Positions 38,069 through 45,785 are shown, counted from the first letter of the stretch. The stretch: DNA of 64,000 nucleotides from Acidianus infernus (GCF_009729545.1 NZ_WFIY01000004.1:1586001-1650000); one strand, 5' to 3'. Program-made: numbers and translations. The notes: generated by a model not told the origin, from the letters alone.

Positions 38069-38249
38069 TTTAGACTCAGATCAATGTTCATTTGATCCTT
38101 TAGAAGCGATAGAGTATCTTAAAGATAAGAAAGAATATGTTATTTTCAAGATTTCTATGAATAATCCTTTTCTCCGAGATATAAAGAGAAAATATGTTCT
38201 ACAAATAATAAAGGTTGATGGTGAGATAATATACTTCAAGATTCAATGA
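38052..38249 (+). CDS. Small hypothetical protein, possibly TusA-like fold
   Basis: 65 residues from the ATG at 38052 (MNSIVDLDSDQCSFDPLEAI); a TTG 24 bases earlier is also in frame. A single cysteine sits at the start of a helix followed by strands (YVIFKISM, YVLQIIKVDGEIIYFKI), which recalls the TusA arrangement, but the CPxP motif is absent. It overlaps the HEPN-like gene by 17 bases and the mptE gene by four, so it is part of this operon. No function can be assigned. Confidence 0.5.
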   Translation: MNSIVDLDSDQCSFDPLEAIEYLKDKKEYVIFKISMNNPFLRDIKRKYVLQIIKVDGEIIYFKIQ

Positions 38250-38878
38250 AGTGGATATCCTTTTATTCTAAAATTAGGGAATGGTTAAGGTTTTCATATG
38301 CTAAGGATTATTATTCGGCATCTTTACTTAATCAATTAATAGTAGAAGACTATACTTATTTACTAGAGGAAATAAAAGGTAAGGAAGTCGCAATAGTAGG
38401 CGCAGGCCCTAGCTTAACTTCTATTAAGGAAATAGACGCAGATATAATAATCTCAGCCGATGGGGCAACTAACTATTTGGTTAAAAAAGGTATAATTCCA
38501 GATATTGTAGTTACAGACCTGGATGGGATTGAAATATTTCCTGAGAAAAGTGTTTATGTAGTTTTAGCACATGGTGACAATATTGATAAAATACAAAAAG
38601 TTAAGAAAATGAAGTATGTGATAGGTACATGTCAAGTTATGCCTTTTGGTAGGTTAAAGATGTTTGGCGGATTTACTGACGGAGATAGAGCAGTTATTTT
38701 AGCAAAAATATATGGTGCTAAAAAAATTTTACTTTATGCTATGGATTTTGACTCTAACTATATCGGAAAATTTTCTAAACCTTGGTACGATACAGATGTA
38801 CCCATTTCATGGATAAAGAGAGAGAAATTAAAAATCGCAAAAAATATTGTAAAAGAGGCTTTACAGCAAAGTTTATAA
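38246..38878 (+). CDS. mptE: 6-hydroxymethyl-7,8-dihydropterin pyrophosphokinase (MptE)
   Basis: 210 residues of the archaeal DUF115/MptE family, unrelated to bacterial FolK. Signatures are VAIVGAGPSL, IISADGATNYLVKKGIIPDIVVTDLDG, LAHGDN and GGFTDGDRAVILA. It transfers pyrophosphate from ATP to 6-hydroxymethyl-dihydropterin, the substrate of dihydropteroate synthase. The DHPS-like and PTPS-like genes within 4 kb complete the neighbouring steps. The start overlaps the upstream small gene by four bases. A TTTATAAA sequence at its stop codon is likely the TATA box of the next gene. Confidence 0.93.
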   Translation: MKWISFYSKIREWLRFSYAKDYYSASLLNQLIVEDYTYLLEEIKGKEVAIVGAGPSLTSIKEIDADIIISADGATNYLVKKGIIPDIVVTDLDGIEIFPEKSVYVVLAHGDNIDKIQKVKKMKYVIGTCQVMPFGRLKMFGGFTDGDRAVILAKIYGAKKILLYAMDFDSNYIGKFSKPWYDTDVPISWIKREKLKIAKNIVKEALQQSL

Positions 38879-38910
38879 AATTTAAGTAGATTTATAGAGT
38901 GGTGCAAGGG

Positions 38911-40045
38911 ATGCGTATTCTCGAATAAGGTAAGGATACTAGATACTACGTTAAGAGATGGTGAGCAAGCTCCAGGAATAGATTTCACTGTTGAACAAAA
39001 GGTAAGAATAGCAAATCAATTAGTTAAACTGGGTGTAGATGTAATAGAAGCCGGATTTCCTGCTTCTTCTGAAGGAGATTTTATTGCAACTAAGAAAATT
39101 TTGGAAGAAGTAGGAGATAAAACTGAGGTTATTGGTCTAGCTAGGGCGAATAGAAATGATATAGATAAGGTAATAGAAGCAGGACTCTCTAGTATTCATG
39201 TATTCATAGCCACTTCAGAGATACATATGAAGTATAAATTAAAAATGACAAGAGAAGAAGTTTTAGATAGAATTTATGAAAGTGTAAGCTATGCAAAATC
39301 TCACGGCCTAATTGTAGAATTTAGCCCAGAAGACGCTACCAGGTCTGATGAGGATTTCTTACTAACTGCAATAAAGACTGCCATACAAGCAGGAGCTGAC
39401 AGAATAAATATTCCAGACACAGTAGGCGTAATGACGCCTTTCACTTTTTATGATTTAATTAAAAAAGTTGTTAACGTAGTTGGGGATAAGATTGTTAGTG
39501 TTCATTGTCATAACGACTTTGGTCTTGCTACAGCAAACTCTATAGCTGGTGTGGCAGCTGGCGCAAGACAAGTGCACGTTACTGTGAATGGTATAGGCGA
39601 AAGGGCAGGAAATGCTTCATTAGAAGAAGTAGTCATGGCATTAAAGAAGTTAATGCATTATGATTTAAATATAAAAACTTGGCTATTATATGAAACTAGC
39701 AAACTGGTCTCAGAATTAAGTGGAATTCCTATACCTTACTTTAAAGCTATAGTAGGTGAAAATGCATTTGGTCATGAGGCAGGGATTCACGTGCATGGAG
39801 TTATAGAAAATCCCGCAACTTATGAGCCAATATCTCCAGAAGAAGTTGGTAATTTTAGAAGATTAGCATTAGGAAAACACAGCGGAATTCACGGATTAAA
39901 GAAAATCTTAGAAGATCAAGGAATTCACCTAGATGATAATAAATTAAGAATAGTTTTAATGGAGATTAAAAAGAAGGCCGAATCTGGAGAGAAAATAAGT
40001 GCAGAAGATGCAAGGAACATAGCAATTAAGCTTTTGAACTCGTAA
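38911..40045 (+). CDS. 2-isopropylmalate/homocitrate synthase-family protein; start codon unresolved
   Basis: The protein is a LeuA/AksA/citramalate-synthase-type acyltransferase barrel. Metal and substrate motifs are VRILDTTLRDGEQAPG, SVHCHNDFGLATANSIAG and VNGIGERAGNASLEE, with EAGIHVHGV and GKHSGIHGL following. It condenses acetyl-CoA with a 2-oxoacid; no C-terminal allosteric domain is present. The frame holding VRILDTTLRDG is open from 38879 but has no ATG, GTG or TTG until 39101, well inside the barrel. An ATG at 38911, correctly placed behind a TATA box, is in the next frame and meets TAA after five codons. Either a one-base indel (real or assembly) or a rare start is implied. Reported here from that ATG. 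Confidence 0.8.
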
Positions 40046-40059
40046 AATAATTTCTTTTT

Positions 40060-40680
40060 ATGATTGAATATTTTGGTCATTCAATGTTTCTCATTGATAG
40101 AAAAATTGTCATAGATCCTCATGATGGGGGTAGTATAGGCTTACCTAAACCTAGTATTGACAAAGTTGATCTAGTTTTAATTACTCACGATCATTACGAT
40201 CATAATGCTTACGAGATATTATCCTATAATGATATGAAAATGAAATATTATGGTTACATAAGCTATCAAAATTATAAGATAACCAGCTATAAGGCTTATC
40301 ATGATAAAGAAAAAGGAAGAAGAAGAGGAGAGACTGCAATTTATAAGATAGAAGATTCTGAAGGCAATGTAATTGTACACTTAGGCGATTTAGGTGAATA
40401 TCCTCTTAAAGAAGATCTTATTAAAGAGATTTCATCTCCTACAGTTTTAATGATTCCAGTAGGCGGTTTAATAACTATTGATTATAAAGAAGCAGCATCT
40501 CTAGTAAAGGATCTTAAGCCACAAGTAGTAATTCCAATGCATTATTGGGTTAGGGGCCATTTGATGCCATTGGATCCTGTAGATAATTTTATAAAGGAAT
40601 TAGGATGGAAGGTAGTAGAAGGTAAAAAAGGTATTGAGAAAATAGAAGATAAAGAAGCAATTTATCTTCTTACAGTCTAA
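40060..40680 (+). CDS. Metallo-beta-lactamase-fold hydrolase (UPF0173-like)
   Basis: 206 residues. The metal-binding motif THDHYDH is complete, followed by HLGDLGEYPL and the C-terminal VIPMHYWVRGH; an early GHSMFLI is typical of the UPF0173/YtkL-like group. It belongs to the zinc-dependent hydrolase superfamily; substrates in this subgroup are mostly unknown. It starts 14 bases after the LeuA-family gene, so it is probably co-transcribed. The C-terminus overlaps the convergent ribbon-helix-helix gene by 11 bases. Confidence 0.88.
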   Translation: MIEYFGHSMFLIDRKIVIDPHDGGSIGLPKPSIDKVDLVLITHDHYDHNAYEILSYNDMKMKYYGYISYQNYKITSYKAYHDKEKGRRRGETAIYKIEDSEGNVIVHLGDLGEYPLKEDLIKEISSPTVLMIPVGGLITIDYKEAASLVKDLKPQVVIPMHYWVRGHLMPLDPVDNFIKELGWKVVEGKKGIEKIEDKEAIYLLTV

Positions 40681-40846
40681 TCTTCTCTACTCTAGCCACG
40701 GGAACTGTCTCTTTATTTACTTCGTCTTTAACTAGATTTTCTATTGCTTTCCTTATTGCTTCACTTCTATTTAATCCATATTTTATAGCATATCTGTCTA
40801 GTAGTTCTAACAAGTCTTCTTCTGCCTTAAATGTTACAACTCTCAT
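40670..40846 (-). CDS. Ribbon-helix-helix (CopG/Arc-type) DNA-binding protein
   Basis: 58 residues starting MRVVTFKAEEDLLELLDRYA and continuing KYGLNRSEAIRKAIENLV. The N-terminal strand (RVVTFKA), helix A, the turn YGLNRSEAIR and helix B are the exact RHH pattern. Tail residues (ETVPVARVEKIRL) follow. The gene is short and overlaps the end of the metallo-beta-lactamase gene by 11 bases. It is divergent from a second RHH gene with 132 bases between. RHH dimers bind operators as pairs; the tandem repeats in the shared gap are candidate sites. Confidence 0.82.
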   Translation of the reverse strand: MRVVTFKAEEDLLELLDRYAIKYGLNRSEAIRKAIENLVKDEVNKETVPVARVEKIRL

Positions 40847-40865
40847 CGTATATCCAATATATATC

Positions 40866-40910
<45 letters not shown>

Positions 40911-40915
40911 CTTAA

Positions 40916-40943
40916 TATTTCAAGAGGAGTATTTCATGAGGAA
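40916..40943 (+). promoter_or_regulatory. Tandem 14-bp direct repeats upstream of RHH gene
   Basis: TATTTCAAGAGGAG (40916-40929) is followed directly by TATTTCATGAGGAA (40930-40943), identical at 12 of 14 positions. They end a few bases before the TATA box TTAATATATAAG of the plus-strand RHH gene. A weaker relative, TATTTTCTGGAGCG, lies about 30 bases upstream. Tandem direct repeats are the usual kind of operator for ribbon-helix-helix regulators, so this may be an activator or autoregulation site for either RHH protein. Confidence 0.55.
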
Positions 40944-40978
40944 GATTAATATATAAGTTTGTCATATATTTTTATTGA

Positions 40979-41296
40979 GTGAAAAGTACAGTGCCAACTA
41001 TACATTTATCGATTCCAGAAGGAATGTACGAAGAGCTTAGAAAGAGAGCTGAAGATATGGGAATACAGATAACTGATTTAGTAAAGTTTTACATTAGACA
41101 AGGTATGGAGAAGGAGGAAGAAGGAGAAAATGTAGAGAAAAATACTGAGTGCGAGGAAAATATAGCATTTCTTGAAGCTAAAGTGGCACAGCTTGATGCA
41201 ATAGTTGGAGAACTTGTGAGAAAATTAAAGAACATAGAAGACGAAGATATTGGAGAAGAGGAAGTTGAACTTAAGGAAAGAGAGGAAAATAATTAA
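40979..41296 (+). CDS. Ribbon-helix-helix protein with acidic coiled-coil tail
   Basis: 105 residues from a GTG start. TATATAAG lies 21 bases before the GTG, consistent with a leaderless mRNA. The N-terminal PTIHLSIPEGMYEELRKRAEDMGIQITDLVKFYI has the RHH strand-helix-turn-helix form. It is followed by an acidic linker and a heptad-like helix (IAFLEAKVAQLDAIVGELVRKLKNI), then a Glu-rich tail. This suggests a dimeric DNA-binding protein with extra oligomerisation. It is divergent from a smaller RHH gene and downstream of tandem operator-like repeats. Regulatory target unknown. Confidence 0.78.
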   Translation: MKSTVPTIHLSIPEGMYEELRKRAEDMGIQITDLVKFYIRQGMEKEEEGENVEKNTECEENIAFLEAKVAQLDAIVGELVRKLKNIEDEDIGEEEVELKEREENN

Positions 41297-41321
41297 AGCT
41301 TATCTTACATTTATCATATTG

Positions 41322-41388
41322 AGAAGGGTCCATGGGATAATGTCCTCGTGTACCGGGGACTTATGAACATGGATGGGTCCCCCTTTAT
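41322..41388 (+). ncRNA. Unassigned stable stem-loop RNA
   Basis: About 67 bases fold into one long hairpin. Stems are AAGGG/CCCTT (41324-41328 with 41381-41385), TCCATG/CATGGA (41329-41334 with 41368-41373), ATAA/TTAT (41337-41340 with 41361-41364) and GTCCTCG/CGGGGAC (41342-41348 with 41354-41360), with a 5-base loop. A 7-base bulge lies on the 3' side. GC content is far above the surroundings, as expected for structural RNA in a thermophile with AT-rich DNA. It is not tRNA, 5S, or a Sulfolobus-type terminator. The adjacent C/D sRNA starts 10 bases later. Strand is inferred from the neighbour; the reverse complement would also fold. Confidence 0.5.
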
Positions 41389-41395
41389 ACTTATT

Positions 41396-41448
41396 TTGTG
41401 ATGTAGCAGGGACGAACTGAAGAATGAAGAAAAACTAAAAAACTGAAA
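41396..41448 (+). ncRNA. C/D box sRNA (2'-O-methylation guide)
   Basis: C box GTGATGT (41398-41404, one change from RTGATGA), 12-nt guide AGCAGGGACGAA, D' box CTGA (41417-41420), 3-nt spacer, C' box ATGAAGA (41424-41430), 12-nt guide, D box CTGA (41443-41446). The layout is identical, base count for base count, to the sRNA at 9413. The D' guide pairs 10 bp with CGTCCCTGCT, the conserved archaeal 16S rRNA segment before the decoding-centre helix; box-plus-five points to the U of CGU (about U1380, E. coli numbering recalled from memory). The A-rich second guide has no clear target. No own TATA box is evident, so it may be processed from a longer transcript. Confidence 0.8.
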
Positions 41449-41449
41449 A

Positions 41450-41680
41450 TTACATCGAAATTAACGTTACTGTTCTAATTATGGAAGAATTTCTTCGTAT
41501 TTGGTTAATTGTCTTATTTAATTCATTTAAGTCAGGTGCTTCTACTTCTACTACAACATCATATTCTCCATATACTGGCGTAGCATCTTTTACTCCGTTT
41601 AGTTTTTTAACGTCATTTACTACATCCAATTCTTTTCCTATACTTGTTATTAATAAAATATATGCTTTTACATTTCCCAT
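41450..41680 (-). CDS. Stand-alone RAM (Lrp/AsnC C-terminal) domain protein
   Basis: 76 residues forming one RAM domain (beta-alpha-beta-beta-alpha-beta): VKAYILLITSIGKELDVVNDVKKL, GVKDATPVYGEYDVVVEVEA, and LNKTINQIRRNSSIIRTVTLI. The Lrp helix-turn-helix domain is absent, as in the SASM-type proteins of archaea that bind amino acids as octamers and may modulate Lrp-type regulators. Its end lies two bases from the C/D sRNA on the opposite strand. It is downstream of, and co-directional with, the ABC transporter pair's neighbour gap, but the 3' end of the permease gene lies 32 bases upstream, so co-transcription with it is possible. Confidence 0.88.
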   Translation of the reverse strand: MGNVKAYILLITSIGKELDVVNDVKKLNGVKDATPVYGEYDVVVEVEAPDLNELNKTINQIRRNSSIIRTVTLISM

Positions 41681-41712
41681 AATATATATTTAGTAAGCGA
41701 TAATAAAAAATC

Positions 41713-42885
41713 TTATTTTAATAATAGCCTTTCAGAGTCAAGAAATCTGGATGCTAGTAATAATAAGAATATTGATGCTAGCAATGTTATTGATATAGAG
41801 AATATGGATTCTTCTATCAAACCAAATACATAGAACATTATTGAGGCAACTAATTGAACGTAAGGAATTCCAAGAATTAATGATAAAGGATAAGATAAGT
41901 CTCCAAAGTTTAAGAATAATGAAGAGAACGAGGCTATCATTCCAAAGCTAGTTATTATAAAGTTTATAATTTGGACGTTCCTACTCGACCCGCCTAGTAA
42001 TAAAAGCACTATAATGCTCATTGAAGCTGTAAGTAATATCATAGTAAGATAGACTATTATCACTAGGATAGCAAAAGTTGCACTAAAAGTTATACTTTCC
42101 CCTATTATATAGGGAGCAAATAGAGAGAATACAACTAAACCTATTAAATCCCCTATAGACGATATTAAGCCTAATATTATTGAGATTATTAGTTTTGAGA
42201 AAATAAAGGCTCTAGAAGAAATGGGTGATGCAAGAAGAGACTCTAGAGTTTTTCTCTCTTTTTCGCCCATAATACTATCGCTAACAAAGAATATTACCGG
42301 TGTAGCAGCAGGGAATAAAATAATTGCAACTATTCTTGCTAGTTGAGAGAATTGACTTTGTTGGTAAGATGCCTGCTCGCCAGTAGGCAATTTATAAAGT
42401 AGTGCAACTTCTAAAGGATCTCTAATTATTGAAGGGGATACTTCAGTATGAGATATATTCTCTAGGTACTTTATTCTCTGAATTGAAGTATTATATAGAA
42501 TATTATATAACCCATTCTCAACAAGTTGTAAGGCAGATGACCTCGAAGATATTACGTACGATATATAAACTATGGCTGTTCTATTTATGTTTGATATATT
42601 TTCATAAAAGCAGGATGGAAATATAACTTCTACATCTGCAGGTTGCGTAGAATTTATGTAGACTATTCCACCATTACTTTGGATATAACTACATAATTCC
42701 TTTACATATTTTATATTATCGTAATTATCGTTTATTATATCTATAATAGGCGGTTGGGAAACTATTGCTGCAAATAGAATTACTCCAATTAAAGGTAATA
42801 ATATTAAGGGCAATAGTATAGAGCCAAGTAGAAGTTTCCTATCTCTCTTTACATCAGTCCATTCCTTTTTTATTAAATCTTTCAT
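41713..42885 (-). CDS. ABC-2 type transporter permease (NatB-like)
   Basis: 390 residues. An N-terminal helix (KEWTDVKRDRKLLL then a hydrophobic stretch to residue 45) is followed by a large extracytoplasmic domain (about 45-185) and then five to six membrane segments to the end. The cytoplasmic coupling motif IMGEKERKTLESLLASPISS is the hallmark of ABC-2/NatB permeases. Together with the ATPase encoded directly upstream it should form an exporter of ions or small molecules. The start ATG overlaps the ATPase stop by one base (TGATG). The N-glycosylation sequons in the outer domain fit an exposed position. Confidence 0.88.
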   Translation of the reverse strand: MKDLIKKEWTDVKRDRKLLLGSILLPLILLPLIGVILFAAIVSQPPIIDIINDNYDNIKYVKELCSYIQSNGGIVYINSTQPADVEVIFPSCFYENISNINRTAIVYISYVISSRSSALQLVENGLYNILYNTSIQRIKYLENISHTEVSPSIIRDPLEVALLYKLPTGEQASYQQSQFSQLARIVAIILFPAATPVIFFVSDSIMGEKERKTLESLLASPISSRAFIFSKLIISIILGLISSIGDLIGLVVFSLFAPYIIGESITFSATFAILVIIVYLTMILLTASMSIIVLLLLGGSSRNVQIINFIITSFGMIASFSSLFLNFGDLSYPLSLILGIPYVQLVASIMFYVFGLIEESIFSISITLLASIFLLLLASRFLDSERLLLK

Positions 42886-43616
42886 CAAATTTTACCACCC
42901 GTTGCTACAAGGAAAGCTTCCTCTAGATTTTTTACTCCAAGTTTATTTACAATCTCCTTTGGAGTTCCACTGGCTATTATTTCCCCATGATTAAGCAATA
43001 CTATCTCGTCGCAAAGGTACTCTACTTCTAGCATATTATGTGACGAAAGTATTATAGTTGTTTCCCCTTTCATTTCTCTTATTAATTTTCTAATCTTTAC
43101 TGACGATTCTACGTCTAAGGCTGAAGTTGGTTCATCTAAAATAGCTACTTTTGGCATGACCATTAATGTTCTGGCTATCATTAGTCTCCTTTTCATTCCT
43201 CTACTATACTCCTGAGTTTTATCATAAATTCTATCTCCTAAATCAGCAATTTGTATTCCTTTTTCTAGGAATTCTTCAAATTCATCTTTATTTTTGGCAT
43301 AAATCTTAGCATAAAATTCTAGATTCTCTAAGCCTGTTAATCTATCATAAGGAAATGCGTCTTCTGGCATATATGAAATGTAACCTTTTTCTCTAGCTTT
43401 TGTTGGGGGCAATCCTAATATATTAACTTCTCCTTGGTAATGCCTTATTATTCCTGCTAATACTCTTAATGTTGTAGTTTTTCCTGCACCATTCGGTCCA
43501 ATTATCCCAAATATAATATTTTTAGGCACTCTGAACGTTAATCCTTTAAGAATCTCTTTATTGCCAAAACTCTTCCTAAGGTTAGTAACACTTACTGCTA
43601 TTTCTTCCATCGTCAT
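42885..43616 (-). CDS. ABC transporter ATP-binding protein (NatA-like)
   Basis: 243 residues. Walker A is GPNGAGKTT, the Q loop is followed by YSRGMKRRL (signature), Walker B is VAILDEPTSALD, and the H loop is ILSSHNM. It is of the CcmA/NatA class that pairs with ABC-2 permeases. The track start MTMEE is at 43616; a second ATG (43610) is equally plausible. It shares its AT-rich promoter, with an AATATATT palindrome, with the divergent hypothetical gene. Substrate unknown. Confidence 0.93.
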   Translation of the reverse strand: MTMEEIAVSVTNLRKSFGNKEILKGLTFRVPKNIIFGIIGPNGAGKTTTLRVLAGIIRHYQGEVNILGLPPTKAREKGYISYMPEDAFPYDRLTGLENLEFYAKIYAKNKDEFEEFLEKGIQIADLGDRIYDKTQEYSRGMKRRLMIARTLMVMPKVAILDEPTSALDVESSVKIRKLIREMKGETTIILSSHNMLEVEYLCDEIVLLNHGEIIASGTPKEIVNKLGVKNLEEAFLVATGGKI

Positions 43617-43641
43617 ACTGTTTACATTCTTCTAAACTGAT

Positions 43642-43649
43642 AATATATT
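43642..43649. promoter_or_regulatory. Palindromic TATA element shared by ABC transporter and divergent gene
   Basis: AATATATT lies 25 bases from the ABC ATPase start codon on the minus strand and 20 bases from the ATG at 43670 on the plus strand. It is the only TATA-like stretch in the 53-base gap, so it probably works in both directions. Confidence 0.5.
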
Positions 43650-43669
43650 TCTTTACCGAATATCAATGA

Positions 43670-44308
43670 ATGATTGGAGGAGTAAGAGACAGAACTACTG
43701 AAGCTTTATTGAGGTTCGGAGAGAGATGCAAACTCATTCTAAAGGCTGCTATATCTATTGCCGAAAGTAATGATAAAAAAGAGCTTGGGGATTTTGATTA
43801 TAAAACTCTTGTAGAGAAGTTGCAAGAAGTAGGATTAGATAAAGATCCTAAAATGATATTACGAGCTTTAGAAAGAGATTATGGTATAATTGAAACTACC
43901 TATAAATCAGCAAATCAGCATTGGTGGAGGTTTATTAACATTGAGGAAGTGAAAGAAGCTATAGGAGACGAAATAGAGGACCCAGAGATTCAGTTAATCA
44001 AAATTCAAGCAAATAGCTTAAATTTGGCAGAGTTAGAAAGAAAATTAAGATTTATGCTTAATAAACCAGTTTTATCTGAAGTTGATAGGGCATTATTTAA
44101 AAAAATTGCCTTTGATGAATTAAATTACGTTATGGAAGTATATAGGAAAGCTTCAATGTATGAGGAAACTTACGATATTGCAGAAAAGATTAAGACTATA
44201 TTGGCTTTAGCTACTAAAGTATCAATGAAAATTGGTAAAAACTATGTACAAAATAGGGTTAATGACCTAGTAGATCCTCAGAAAGAGCCTCAAGCCTACT
44301 TGAAATGA
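43670..44308 (+). CDS. Conserved hypothetical protein with winged-helix-like N-terminus
   Basis: 212 residues, helical and charged. The first half (FGERCKLILKAAISIAES, YKTLVEKLQEVGLDKDPKMILRALERDYGIIETTYKSANQHWWRF) looks like a winged-helix domain, where the wing would carry the aromatic NQHWWRF. The second half is a helical bundle (LNLAELERKLRFML, FDELNYVMEVYRKA). No known family can be named, but the composition suggests a DNA-binding protein of Sulfolobales. The last 50 bases overlap the phosphopantothenate synthetase gene on the other strand. Confidence 0.7.
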   Translation: MIGGVRDRTTEALLRFGERCKLILKAAISIAESNDKKELGDFDYKTLVEKLQEVGLDKDPKMILRALERDYGIIETTYKSANQHWWRFINIEEVKEAIGDEIEDPEIQLIKIQANSLNLAELERKLRFMLNKPVLSEVDRALFKKIAFDELNYVMEVYRKASMYEETYDIAEKIKTILALATKVSMKIGKNYVQNRVNDLVDPQKEPQAYLK

Positions 44309-45062
44309 ATTTAATTGCCTCTGCTAAGTTCTTCTTATTATCGAAATTCTTAACAATCTCTTCTAATTCTACCTTATCTTTAGACCTAAGTTCCTTTACT
44401 TTCTTTACTAAAAGTGGAATAGCTCTAGTAATATTATCAACAATAGTAATAGAAGCGGCCATTGAAGTTCTTGATAAAGGATTTAGATCTATTGCTATAA
44501 CCTTCTTATTCATTCTTACTAATGCTTCAGTTCTATCTCCATCCTCTAAACCCAAGAGTACTACGTCTGCTATATAAATTCCTTTCTTGCTGACTTTTCT
44601 TCTCTCACTAAAAAGCTCTGGAATAGTCGTTAAATCGTCATCTCCTAATACTTCTTTAGCTCCAGCATTCTCTAGAGCTTTCTTTATCGCCTTTACTCTT
44701 TTTTCATCTCTATAAAACAAATTTATCTCAATTTTACAATTTATCTCATTTGACAGATCTACAATATCCTTAGCTACGAGAGCTGCCATATTTCCATTAA
44801 CTGAAATAACTGGGTATTTAGCTAGTAAAAGAGTAGCCGCTGCGGCGTTTATCGCGTTTTCAGCGAAAACTTGTGTTTTCTCCCCTATTAGGTAATCGAA
44901 GCATTCTCCTCTCCCATGAGCAATTAATCCTTGAGGTACAAGTATGTCATTTTCAAGTGCTTCCACTAATTTTTCCCTAACTAGAAGAGATTCTCTTCTT
45001 GGATGATTAAGGGGTATTAAATTACGTATGCCCCTTTCATTGCGGGCTTGTGTATTGTCCAT
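44259..45062 (-). CDS. 4-phosphopantoate--beta-alanine ligase (phosphopantothenate synthetase)
   Basis: 267 residues of the archaeal COG1701 family. IPLNHPRRESLLVREKLVEA, GLIAHGRGECFDYLIGE, and ADVVLLGLEDGDRTEALVRMNKKVIAIDLNPLSRTS are diagnostic. It joins 4-phosphopantoate to beta-alanine with ATP, replacing the bacterial PanC-PanK order in coenzyme A synthesis. The only start codon in frame before the conserved region is the ATG at 45062, giving a 46-base overlap with the pantoate kinase gene that precedes it in the operon. It shares a 50-base tail overlap with the convergent hypothetical gene. Confidence 0.93.
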   Translation of the reverse strand: MDNTQARNERGIRNLIPLNHPRRESLLVREKLVEALENDILVPQGLIAHGRGECFDYLIGEKTQVFAENAINAAAATLLLAKYPVISVNGNMAALVAKDIVDLSNEINCKIEINLFYRDEKRVKAIKKALENAGAKEVLGDDDLTTIPELFSERRKVSKKGIYIADVVLLGLEDGDRTEALVRMNKKVIAIDLNPLSRTSMAASITIVDNITRAIPLLVKKVKELRSKDKVELEEIVKNFDNKKNLAEAIKFISSRLEALSEDLLGH

Positions 45063-45754
45063 CCTTCTTCACACTCGTCAAGTCTAACTATTATACCTTT
45101 CTTTCTAAATGATTTTTTATAAGGAGAATGAAACCCTAATTCTTCAGTAAATTTTCTTGCTACTTCAAAGAACTTGTCTATTGTTCTCTCTTTAAGGAAT
45201 TGTTGAATATAAAATAGCGCACTTTCTGAATTTTTAAGTAATGAGGTAGTAGGTAATTTTTCTAGAGGCTTGCTGCACACTGGTCTCCAATCTATTTTTA
45301 TTGTTTCAACTTCACCATAAATACCAGGAGTCTTTCTGTAAACTAAACCTCCTCCAACATATTGTGAAATTACGTCTCCTAGGCCGTTTTTATTTATTAC
45401 TTCGCTTTCATGAGCTATTTTTATTGCTTCTCTTTCTATAATGCCAAAAATTTCTGAGGCTCCTAAAGCATAAGCTAGACTTATGCTTCCACTTAATCCA
45501 TATCCAAAGCCTAAAGGAACCTCTGATTTGATTTCTAAATGTAAATTTCCTAGATTATTCTTAAGAAAATCTAAGTTCGGGAAGTCAATCTTTTTCCCAT
45601 TAAGTATAATTTCTGCATTCCCTCTCTTTATTTCTACTCTAGAATAAGGTTCGAGTACCATGGTTAAGCCTATAGATCCAGATTTATCTGGATTATTTGA
45701 AAAAACTGGATACCATACTCCAGAAATACTTAATGGAACCATAACTTCTAGCAT
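45017..45754 (-). CDS. Pantoate kinase (GHMP family)
   Basis: 245 residues. The GHMP ATP-binding loop is EVPLGFGYGLSGSISLAYAL, with KNGLGDVISQYVGGGLVYRKTPG the archaeal pantoate-kinase signature. It phosphorylates pantoate, the first archaeal step to coenzyme A, and the next gene encodes the second step. The frame is open to 45832, but the ATG at 45754 gives the GHMP-type N-terminus VMVPLSISGVW and is 23 bases from the ATATATAT box. Longer starts would include the promoter. Confidence 0.92.
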   Translation of the reverse strand: MLEVMVPLSISGVWYPVFSNNPDKSGSIGLTMVLEPYSRVEIKRGNAEIILNGKKIDFPNLDFLKNNLGNLHLEIKSEVPLGFGYGLSGSISLAYALGASEIFGIIEREAIKIAHESEVINKNGLGDVISQYVGGGLVYRKTPGIYGEVETIKIDWRPVCSKPLEKLPTTSLLKNSESALFYIQQFLKERTIDKFFEVARKFTEELGFHSPYKKSFRKKGIIVRLDECEEGWTIHKPAMKGAYVI

Positions 45755-45777
45755 ATTGGACTTTTTTGGAATAAGTA

Positions 45778-45785
45778 ATATATAT
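45778..45785. promoter_or_regulatory. Palindromic TATA element shared by pantoate kinase and FAD/Fe-S gene
   Basis: ATATATAT is 23 bases from the pantoate kinase ATG (minus strand) and 19 bases from the GTG of the FAD/Fe-S gene (plus strand). No other TATA-like stretch fits either gene, so divergent use of one box is likely. Confidence 0.5.

Noticed and set aside
39101..40045. LeuA-family gene starting at the TTG at 39101
   Set aside because: This would delete the conserved barrel strand with the metal-binding Asp of DTTLRDGEQ; homology clearly extends upstream.
41342..41360. GC-rich hairpin read as an intrinsic terminator of the RHH gene
   Set aside because: Sulfolobales terminate at T-rich tracts without hairpins. 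The stem is part of a longer four-stem structure and a T-tract does not directly follow it.
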